This document shows, in pieces, positions 7,214-13,149 of a stretch of DNA of 19,922 nt (within the stretch, counting starts at the first letter, position 1; every line of letters begins with the position of its first letter). This DNA is from CAZCWX01 sp964502465. Lineage in GTDB: Bacteria; Desulfobacterota; Binatia; Bin18. The notes under the pieces were generated by a model, which ran no database searches, had not been told where the DNA came from, and saw only the letters and a program-made list of their open reading frames with translations. Location: contig CAZCWX010000093.1 of assembly GCA_964502465.1 (NCBI GenBank), positions 1 through 19,922 on the forward strand, read 5' to 3'. Position numbers and translations under genes: made by a program.

Positions 7214-8950
7214 GTGCGATATCGTCAGACGTTAATTCCAACCCTCCGCCAAGATCCCTCTGAGGCCGAAGTGGTCAGCCATCGCTTGCTGGTGCGGGCT
7301 GGGATGATCCGTCAGGTCGCACGTGGCATCTATGATTTTCTGCCTCTCGGCTTGCGTGTAGTACGTAAGGTTGAGGCGATTGTGCGTGAGGAGATGAACC
7401 GCGCTGGTGCCCAGGAGATTCTGCTGCCCGCCATCTGTCCAGCCGAGCTGTGGCAGGAAAGCGGACGCTGGGAACACTACGGCAAAGAACTCTTACGCCT
7501 CAAAGACCGGCACGACCGGGATTTTTGTTTTGGTCCGACACATGAAGAAGTTGTTACCGATCTGGTGCGACGCGAAATCCACTCCTACCGTGACCTGCCA
7601 CTGAACCTGTACCAGATTCAGGTCAAATTTCGCGACGAAGTGCGACCACGTTTCGGCCTGATGCGCGGGCGCGAATTCATCATGAAGGATGCTTACTCCT
7701 TCGACGCAACCTTCGCGGACTCCCAACGCGAATATCAGAACATGTACGCAACCTACCAACGCATCTTCGACCGTTGCGGCCTCATCTACCGCCCGGTCGA
7801 AGCCGACACCGGAGCGATCGGCGGAACCCTGTCGCACGAGTTCCAGGTATTGGCCGAATCCGGGGAAGACGCACTTGTCAGTTGTGACAAGTGCGGGTAC
7901 GCGGCGAATGTCGAGAAAGCCGAACTCGCGAGTAGTCCAGAGTCTCGTGTCCAGCGTTTAGGGCCTTCGATAACTACCTCTCTGAAAAAAATTTCTACTC
8001 CTGACCAACGGACGGTCGAAGAAGTCGCCCGGTTCCTCGGTGAGCCAAGAGAGCGTTTCGTGAAAACGCTCCTGTACGTGACTGACACTGGGACAGTGGT
8101 TGCAGCCTTAGTGCGCGGTGACCATGAACTGAGTGAGCCGAAACTGAAGAACGCCATAGGATGTCAGTGGGTGGTCCTCGCAGATGAAGAAACGGTCGTT
8201 GAAGCCACCGATGCACCAATTGGCTTTGCCGGTCCACTCGGGATCAAAGCTGATGTGATGATAGGCGACTGGGCACTACGTGACACCAAGGGTTTAGTGT
8301 GCGGAGCAAACGAACGTGACGCGCATTGGGTCGGTCTTGATCAGGAACGTGATCTCCCAGCTCTTCGTTTTGCTGATATTCGCCGTGCTGGTGCTGGAGA
8401 TTCCTGCCCACGCTGCCAGGGCGGCGTCTTCGTGGCTCACCGTGGTATTGAGGTGGGACAGACCTTCTATCTCGGCACGAAATACAGCAAGGCGCTCAAC
8501 GCAACCTACCTAGATGCTCAAGGCCAGCAGCACCCGCTGGAGATGGGGTGTTACGGCATTGGCGTGACGCGTACTGTTGCAGCGGCTATTGAACAACACC
8601 ACGATAACAATGGCATCATCTGGCCGATGCCACTGGCGCCAGCAGTGGTATCGATCGTGCCGGTCAATTGGAACGACCCCTCCATCCGTCAAACGGCTGA
8701 AGATCTCTATGCAAAATTGCTGACCGCGGGGGTTGAGGTTCTGCTTGATGACCGTGACGAACGACCAGGAGTGAAGTTTAAAGACGCCGACCTTCTCGGT
8801 CTGCCCTTGCGCGTGACGATCGGCACAAAATCTCTCGCGCGTCAGATGGTCGAACTGAAGCGTCGAGCCGATGCTCAGGCCATTGAGGTCGCACTCGATC
8901 AGATCGTTGACACCCTGGTCTCCGCCAGTACAGGAGCACCACCAGAGTGA
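7214..8950 (+). CDS. proS: Proline--tRNA ligase, bacterial type with editing insertion
   Basis: A 578-residue class II aminoacyl-tRNA synthetase that charges tRNA-Pro in the cytoplasm. The product begins RYRQTLIPTLRQDPSEAEV, the conserved N-terminus of bacterial ProRS, fixing the start at GTG 7214; no strong ribosome binding site precedes it. Motif 1 region: REEMNRAGAQEILLP. Motif 2: FGPTHEEVVTDLV and LYQIQVKFRDEVRPRFGLMR. A long insertion (about 225-385) containing KTLLYVTDTGTVVAALVRGDHELSE is the INS editing domain that hydrolyses mischarged Ala-tRNA-Pro. Motif 3: CYGIGVTRTVAAAIEQ. The C-terminal anticodon-binding domain includes LLDDRDERPGVKFKDADLLG. The stop overlaps the pyrF start by four bases. 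Confidence 0.97.
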   Translation: MRYRQTLIPTLRQDPSEAEVVSHRLLVRAGMIRQVARGIYDFLPLGLRVVRKVEAIVREEMNRAGAQEILLPAICPAELWQESGRWEHYGKELLRLKDRHDRDFCFGPTHEEVVTDLVRREIHSYRDLPLNLYQIQVKFRDEVRPRFGLMRGREFIMKDAYSFDATFADSQREYQNMYATYQRIFDRCGLIYRPVEADTGAIGGTLSHEFQVLAESGEDALVSCDKCGYAANVEKAELASSPESRVQRLGPSITTSLKKISTPDQRTVEEVARFLGEPRERFVKTLLYVTDTGTVVAALVRGDHELSEPKLKNAIGCQWVVLADEETVVEATDAPIGFAGPLGIKADVMIGDWALRDTKGLVCGANERDAHWVGLDQERDLPALRFADIRRAGAGDSCPRCQGGVFVAHRGIEVGQTFYLGTKYSKALNATYLDAQGQQHPLEMGCYGIGVTRTVAAAIEQHHDNNGIIWPMPLAPAVVSIVPVNWNDPSIRQTAEDLYAKLLTAGVEVLLDDRDERPGVKFKDADLLGLPLRVTIGTKSLARQMVELKRRADAQAIEVALDQIVDTLVSASTGAPPE

Positions 8951-9753
8951 ACCTTTCGTGGCCCTTTCCTTCCACGCGTCAAAAAGGAGCCAAGCAGCGC
9001 TTGATCTTTGCCCTCGACGTTGCCTCGCTCACGGAAGTGAAAGAATACGTCTCTCTCCTCGTAAACGAAGTCGGCGTATTTAAGGTTGGCAAGCAACTCT
9101 TCCTCCATGCGGGACCCCAAGTTGTGCATCTGATCCACGACAAAGGCGGGCAAGTATTTCTCGATCTGAAATTTCATGATATTCCGCGCACGGTGGCCAA
9201 AGCCGGGGTCGAAGCTGCACGCCTGGGTGTGATGATGTTCAACGTGCACGCTTCCGGCAGTGTGGAGATGATGCATCGTACTCTCACCGAGGTGAACAAG
9301 ACGTGCCGGGTGGAGAGTCTGCGTCGTCCCAAAATTCTTGCGGTCACCGTCCTCACCAGTCTCAGTAAAGAAGATTTGAAGCGTACGGGCGTCAACGCCG
9401 GTGTAGAGAACCAGGTCATTCGTCTGACGAAACTCGCGAAGGAGGCGGGCATGGATGGGGTGGTCGCCTCTCCATTGGAGATCACCCGGATTCGCCGCGC
9501 GTGTGGCAAGCACTTCCTCGTCGTCGTCCCAGGCGTGCGTCCACAGGGAGAATCCTGGGACGATCAGAAGCGAGTGCTCACCCCAGAAGAAGCGATACGG
9601 CAGGGGGCTGACTATCTGGTGGTCGGAAAGCCCATTCGCGATGCCAAAGACCCACGTGAAGCGACACAACAAATCTGTGCTGAGATGGAACGCGGGCTCG
9701 CCGTCGTCTCAGGTCGGGCAGTGCACCTTTTCCGTGGGAGAATAGTGCACTGA
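8947..9753 (+). CDS. pyrF: Orotidine 5'-phosphate decarboxylase
   Basis: A 268-residue enzyme converting OMP to UMP in pyrimidine synthesis. LIFALDVAS opens the barrel; the catalytic D-x-K-x-x-D is in FLDLKFHDIPRTV (Asp73, Lys75, Asp78), and the C-terminal phosphate-site signature reads PGVRPQGESWDDQKRVLTP with GADYLVVGKPI. The start is GTG 8947 within GTGA, a four-base overlap with proS, so translation is coupled; about 15 N-terminal residues precede the conserved fold. The last 14 residues after EMERGLA are an extra tail encoded across a perfect 8-base inverted repeat (CAGTGCAC 9719-9726, GTGCACTG 9745-9752) that ends at the stop codon, possibly a transcription or stability signal absorbed into the gene. 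Confidence 0.95.
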   Translation: MNLSWPFPSTRQKGAKQRLIFALDVASLTEVKEYVSLLVNEVGVFKVGKQLFLHAGPQVVHLIHDKGGQVFLDLKFHDIPRTVAKAGVEAARLGVMMFNVHASGSVEMMHRTLTEVNKTCRVESLRRPKILAVTVLTSLSKEDLKRTGVNAGVENQVIRLTKLAKEAGMDGVVASPLEITRIRRACGKHFLVVVPGVRPQGESWDDQKRVLTPEEAIRQGADYLVVGKPIRDAKDPREATQQICAEMERGLAVVSGRAVHLFRGRIVH

Positions 9754-9765
9754 TGAAAAATTTTC

Positions 9766-9794
9766 TTGACAGGGCGGTTGAGGCCGGGTAACAA
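9766..9794 (+). promoter_or_regulatory. Possible promoter for gcvH
   Basis: A perfect TTGACA (9766-9771) with a 17-base spacer to TAACAA (three of six) lies in the 68-base gap before gcvH. The -10 is weak, so this is tentative. Confidence 0.35.
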
Positions 9795-9821
9795 CAGGGA
9801 CCGAGGAGGCAATACGAGATT

Positions 9822-10208
9822 ATGGCTGATGGTTTGAAATTTACGGAAGATCACCTATGGGTCCGAGTGCAAGGAAAACGGGCTCAGGTAGGACTCTCCG
9901 AATACCTCCAGGACGACCTCGGGGAAGTCATTGCCGTTGAGTTGCCCGATGTAGGAGATCCTTTGGAAAAAGGGGAAAGCTTTGGCGAGATCGAATCCAT
10001 CAAGATGGTGTCCGAGCTGATCGCACCGGTGAGCGGCACGGTCTCAGCAATTAATGCAGAACTCGAAGACCATCCTGCTCTCGTCAATGACGACCCCTAC
10101 CACGATGGGTGGCTGCTCGAAATCGAACTCATCGATAAGGGTGAAATCGATGACTTAATGGACCTAGAGGAATATGAAGAGTTTGCGGCCTCAGCAGAAG
10201 AAGAATAA
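9822..10208 (+). CDS. gcvH: Glycine cleavage system H protein (lipoyl carrier)
   Basis: A 128-residue protein, the usual GcvH length. It carries the lipoylated lysine in GEIESIKMVSELIAPVSG (Lys61), preceded by HLWVRVQGKRAQVGLSEYLQDDLG, the typical H-protein N-terminus, and followed by VNDDPYHDGWLLEIEL. The lipoyl arm shuttles the aminomethyl group between the P, T and L proteins. AGGAGG lies upstream of ATG 9822. The family's common ESVKAAS is here ESIKMVS, and the tail is very acidic (EEYEEFAASAEEE). No gcvT, gcvP or lipoate genes are present in the window, so it is a stand-alone H gene here; an H-like role in lipoate relay is possible. Confidence 0.92.
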   Translation: MADGLKFTEDHLWVRVQGKRAQVGLSEYLQDDLGEVIAVELPDVGDPLEKGESFGEIESIKMVSELIAPVSGTVSAINAELEDHPALVNDDPYHDGWLLEIELIDKGEIDDLMDLEEYEEFAASAEEE

Positions 10209-10278
10209 GTGCGTCGTGCACGCCCATCATCGTTGCTGTTGACCAAGGAGACTCTTTTCATGCGCTCTTCTAGGCAGT

Positions 10279-10572
10279 TTATGGAGTTGCAGAGGCTGAG
10301 GAGTCATGAAAACGATAAACGAACTCCTTTTCTCTGACATAACCGAGATCCTCGCGTACGATCTTCTCGAGAAACTCATCATCACGCTGTAGCCGCGCGA
10401 TGCGATCTCGCAATGCTTCGTTCTCGCGCAGTAGAGACAGCACGTTGACTTCGAGTGTTTCGAGTTCCTTATGAAGCTTCCAGAAGTGGAGGAGACCGCG
10501 TTGCCCAACCATGGTCGACACCGCCAGCAATAGATAGAGAGCAAGCGTGAACGGGAGCCAGAGTCGTCGCAT
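10279..10572 (-). CDS. ftsB: FtsB/DivIC-like septum formation initiator
   Basis: A 97-residue protein with a short basic N-terminus (MRRLW), one membrane helix (about residues 5-23), then a heptad-rich coiled coil (LHKELETLEVNVLSLLRENEALRDRIARLQRDD, shown here as a region at about 36-68) and the characteristic C-terminal motif REDLGYVREKEFVYRF. This is the FtsB/DivIC layout: a bitopic divisome protein that pairs with FtsL and FtsQ. The start MRR at 10572 is preferred; an in-frame ATG three codons earlier (10581) is the alternative, and neither has a clear ribosome binding site. It faces gcvH convergently with a 70-base gap that holds nothing recognisable. Confidence 0.85.
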   Translation of the reverse strand: MRRLWLPFTLALYLLLAVSTMVGQRGLLHFWKLHKELETLEVNVLSLLRENEALRDRIARLQRDDEFLEKIVREDLGYVREKEFVYRFHDSSASATP

Positions 10573-10580
10573 CGTGTACA

Positions 10581-10622
10581 TACAATAAACGGTATTGTAC
10601 TGCGTGATTACATTGGGAGCAA
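10581..10622 (-). promoter_or_regulatory. Promoter with overlapping palindrome upstream of ftsB-like gene
   Basis: On the minus strand TTGCTC (10622-10617), a 17-base spacer and TACAAT (10599-10594) form a sigma-70-like promoter. The -10 lies inside a perfect inverted repeat: TACAATA (10581-10587) and TATTGTA (10593-10599) with a 5-base centre. A repressor bound there would cover the -10, so it may be an operator. The repeat nearly touches the start codon, so the leader is very short. Confidence 0.45.
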
Positions 10623-10982
10623 CTCAGCGGCACAGTTGGACAGGCAAAAGAGAAGAGCAGTTCTGCTCGCAGTGAGCCCCTTTCCTGTCGCTGAGGGCAG
10701 GATCGCGTGAAGCATCAGGACTGGAGCACAAATAAATTGACCGTTCTTATCTTGTGGTGCGGGCCTCTGGCCTGCACCACGCTAGGCAGGCGAGAACGCC
10801 TGCGACACAAGCATTGCTCGAGGTAGGCGCGTACGTGTCCCAAGAAGAGACAGTCATCATCATTTTGTGCGGCAGCAGAAAAGAGCATGGCGCGACAAAA
10901 AGGATAACAATCTGTTTATCCCAGAGACAATCGTGCATCCGCACGATCGATCCAGGCAAGGGTGCTTGCGTTTGACGATGAT
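10623..10982. other. Palindrome-rich gap without a gene
   Basis: No convincing coding frame on either strand. It contains two adjacent strong hairpins (10754-10803, listed separately), a perfect ATCGTGC/GCACGAT hairpin near 10929-10946, and otherwise plain sequence. It separates the ftsB-like gene from the promoter of the histone-like gene. Confidence 0.5.
10754..10803. repeat. Pair of adjacent palindromic hairpins
   Basis: First hairpin: GTGGTGCGGGCC (10754-10765), loop TCT, GGCCTGCACCAC (10769-10780), a 12-pair stem with one wobble. Five bases on, second hairpin: GCAGGCG (10786-10792), loop AGAA, CGCCTGC (10797-10803). Two back-to-back hairpins in a gene-free gap look like a REP/BIME-type intergenic element. 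Confidence 0.6.
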
Positions 10983-11039
10983 GAAAATTTTTCTTTTTTA
11001 TCAAATTTTCTTGCAGTGCTAAGATTGATCTGGTAAAAA
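10983..11039 (+). promoter_or_regulatory. Promoter of the histone-like gene with upstream inverted repeat
   Basis: TTGCAG (11011-11016), 17-base spacer, TAAAAA (11034-11039), about 80 bases before the start codon. Directly upstream, GAAAATTT (10983-10990) and AAATTTTC (11003-11010) form a perfect 8-base inverted repeat in an AT-rich tract abutting the -35, suitable as an UP-like element or operator. Confidence 0.48.
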
Positions 11040-11120
11040 AGAGTAAATGGACCTCCGCCTCACAGTATTATGTCGTTCCAATTTACAGGGGTTCCCACAA
11101 CCTTAACTGAGGAGGTCACT

Positions 11121-11273
11121 ATGGCAACTGCGAAGAAGAAAGCGCCCGCAAAGAAAGCCGCAGCAAAAAAGGTCAGCAAGCCAGCGGCAAAAGCCAAGAA
11201 GAAAGCGCCCGCAAAGAAAGCGCCCGCAAAGAAAGCCGCAGCGAAGCCAGCAGCAAAAGCCAAGAAGAAATAG
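11121..11273 (+). CDS. Lys/Ala/Pro-rich histone H1-like DNA-binding protein
   Basis: A 50-residue protein made almost entirely of Lys, Ala and Pro, with repeats such as KKKAPAKKAAAKK and KPAAKAKKK. It resembles the tails of eukaryotic H1 and bacterial H1-like proteins (Hc-type, AlgP-type), which bind DNA or polyanions non-specifically. GAGGAGG lies six to seven bases before ATG 11121, which decides the start over an in-frame upstream ATG at 11070. The DNA is internally repetitive (AAGAAGAAAGCGCCCGCAAA recurs), so the copy number of the repeats may vary between strains. A strong terminator follows. There is no folded domain; the whole gene is the basic tail. Confidence 0.85.
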   Translation: MATAKKKAPAKKAAAKKVSKPAAKAKKKAPAKKAPAKKAAAKPAAKAKKK

Positions 11274-11311
11274 CGCACCCGCGCATGGATTGTGAGGCGG
11301 AGGACTCCTGA

Positions 11312-11342
11312 GAAAAAGGCCCGATTCGGGCCTTTTTCTTTT
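11312..11342 (+). terminator. Intrinsic terminator after the histone-like gene
   Basis: AAAAAGGCCCG, loop ATT, CGGGCCTTTTT then CTTTTTT: a G/C stem flanked by an A tract and a T tract, 38 bases after the stop codon. The A tract on the other side means it could work in both directions. Confidence 0.88.
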
Positions 11343-11354
11343 TTCCTCTTCACC

Positions 11355-12185
11355 ATGGAAAAATATTTGACCTCTCTCCGCGCAGACGTGAGCGCCCCCG
11401 AACGCATCAAATTCACCGCCCCTTTTCTATTTCTCCACAGCTTGTGGTCCGGCGGATGGATGTGGCAAGAAGTGGCTGGCACGATGTCACAACGAGGGTG
11501 GGAATGTTGGGCGCTTGACCTGCGCGGTCGGCCCGGAAGCCGCAGCGTCGCAACGATGGGCACGATTCAACTAGAGGAATACGGTGAAGATGTCGCGACA
11601 GCCGCGCAGGCGCTCTGGGCACCGCCCGTTGTTTGCGGACATGGGCTTGGCGCGCTTTTGGCGTTATTAACGGCAGCACACATCAAACCACGCGCACTTA
11701 TCCTGCTCGCTCCCCTGCTCCCTCGCACGTGGAGTGCTCGCATACGCCCGCCACTGCCGCTTGCAAGTCTTTCCGCAGTCCCAGCATTGCTCTGGAGTCG
11801 TCCCCTTCGCCCGCCGCGCTGGACTATCGCTCGCGACTTTCTCTTTAACACGTTGCCACCGGTACTCCAGACACGGCTACACGAGCAACTGCGGCCAGAT
11901 TCCGGCGCTGTAGCCCGCGCCCTCACTCGCGGTCAGGTTCCTGCTCCTTCTACAGAACTTGGGTGTCCCTTACTCATTGTGCGCGGCAGCGAGGATCGCA
12001 TGAGCCCCCCAGCAGCGATTGACTGGCTGAAGACGAGATTCCAGGCGAGCTCCCGCGAGTATCGTCAGCAAGGACATTGGCTCACCATTAGTGGACAGGC
12101 CTCTCAACTGGTTGCTGATCTTCATCGCTGGCTTATTCAGAGCCTGGGGGAATCGCTCCTCATGCCCCAAGAAGAGGAAGAGTAA
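11355..12185 (+). CDS. Alpha/beta-hydrolase fold protein lacking the nucleophile serine
   Basis: A 276-residue protein from ATG 11355, just after the terminator; no good ribosome binding site is seen, and the frame stays open upstream through the terminator. It has the fold's landmarks: FLFLHSLWSGGWMWQEVA (25-41, the HG-like oxyanion turn reads HS), ALDLRGRPGS, the nucleophile elbow CGHGLGALLAL, IVRGSEDRMSPP (Asp214) and QQGHWLTIS (His241). The elbow is normally G-H-S-x-G; here the codon for the nucleophile is GGG (Gly97). The acid and histidine are kept. It is therefore unlikely to be a normal serine hydrolase; it may be a binding protein, a lyase-like enzyme, or decaying. The C-terminus is acidic (EEEE). 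Confidence 0.8.
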   Translation: MEKYLTSLRADVSAPERIKFTAPFLFLHSLWSGGWMWQEVAGTMSQRGWECWALDLRGRPGSRSVATMGTIQLEEYGEDVATAAQALWAPPVVCGHGLGALLALLTAAHIKPRALILLAPLLPRTWSARIRPPLPLASLSAVPALLWSRPLRPPRWTIARDFLFNTLPPVLQTRLHEQLRPDSGAVARALTRGQVPAPSTELGCPLLIVRGSEDRMSPPAAIDWLKTRFQASSREYRQQGHWLTISGQASQLVADLHRWLIQSLGESLLMPQEEEE

Positions 12186-12215
12186 AGTATGGGAACACGG
12201 TGTCCACCTGGCGGC

Positions 12216-12305
12216 GTTCGTGCTTCGACGGGCTCAGCACGAACGGCCCATCGGCACCGCATTGAATCCCAGTCCTGTTCGCCCTGAGCGTGTCGAAAGG
12301 GGAAC
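12216..12305. repeat. Two oppositely oriented palindromic repeat units
   Basis: Unit 1 (12216-12244): GTTCGTGCT and AGCACGAAC, a perfect 9-pair stem around TCGACGGGCTC. Unit 2 (12277-12305): GTTCGCCCT and AGGGGAAC around GAGCGTGTCGAA, an imperfect stem. The core of unit 1 (CTTCGACGGGCTCAG) recurs as the reverse complement in unit 2 (CTGAGCGTGTCGAAAG), so these are two copies of one element head to head, a common arrangement of interspersed palindromes. They fill the gap between the hydrolase-fold gene and the convergent unknown gene. Confidence 0.7.
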
Positions 12306-12403
12306 GGCGGGTTTGCCATCAGCTCTGACTGAATGACCAGAAAATTCATATGCACCCTGCCTTCCCTGAAGCGAGATTCGTCGTCACCTCCTCTTCCTCG
12401 TCG

Positions 12404-12979
12404 TTAGACAATCTGAATACATGCCCCGGTCGGGATGTCGTTACGCATGCGCGCCACCCAGAGTTGGAAGCGACAGTGAATTTGTCTGGCAGTTGTGCGA
12501 AACGTGGCGTTCGGCTGAGAGAACTCTTGCCGTATGAGTCGGTCGAGCAGGTCAGAGGTCACTATCCCGCCACTGAGAAACCGACAGGTCTCCTCAGGAG
12601 GTTTTCGTGCGATCGCTTCACAGAATGTTGTGACAGCTTCCGCTCTTTTATAACGCCAGCCCCCAGCCTGACCGGAGAAATCGACAAAGATCCAGCGGGC
12701 ATCTGGAAGTGGCAGGCGGCGTAACGGAACCCGCACAAGTGTATGGTACGCAATACTCTCGAATTGGAGCGTCTGGCGTTCAAGGTCGCGTTCGACGGCT
12801 TGGGAGGACAGTTCCGGCCCACTCAGCTTTTCGGCAACTGCTTGTGAAGAATACAGCAGTGGATTGTCACGTCCCAATACGCGCCGACTCTTCTCCTGCG
12901 AAGGAAGACGGTAAAATTCCGTCTCTAGCTGGGCGAGCATCGCCTTGTATTCGCGTTGATACTCCGCAAAAGTTGCCAT
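12404..12979 (-). CDS. Hypothetical protein, 191 residues
   Basis: I do not recognise this family. The frame starts with ATG 12979 (MATFAEYQREYKAMLAQLE) and ends at TAA 12404. The composition is protein-like and soluble: a charged N-terminal helix region to about residue 70, then a core VPLRRLPLPDARWIFVDFSG that looks like a beta-strand pair, followed by helical segments (AEAVTTFCEAIAR, SDLLDRLIRQEF) and a Cys-containing C-terminus. No signal peptide or membrane segment. No clear ribosome binding site. It lies between convergent repeats and the divergent ABC-F gene. Coding potential is supported by length and by the absence of a better frame on the other strand. Confidence 0.6.
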   Translation of the reverse strand: MATFAEYQREYKAMLAQLETEFYRLPSQEKSRRVLGRDNPLLYSSQAVAEKLSGPELSSQAVERDLERQTLQFESIAYHTLVRVPLRRLPLPDARWIFVDFSGQAGGWRYKRAEAVTTFCEAIARKPPEETCRFLSGGIVTSDLLDRLIRQEFSQPNATFRTTARQIHCRFQLWVARMRNDIPTGACIQIV

Positions 12980-13149
12980 CGTGCGCAGTCTAATAGATCA
13001 GACTGAGGGAAACAAGCAGATTTCCCCGAACTGTCACAGGCAACTGCCAACAGTGCAGACCACCACCTACGCCTGTTGGGTAGCTGACTCCTTCCATCCC
13101 TGTTAGAATTTTAGCAATCTGGATTCTTCGCGAGGATGTGCATACTGCC

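Noticed and set aside
8899..9672. 257-codon minus-strand open frame
   Set aside because: Antisense shadow of pyrF, whose signature motifs are intact.
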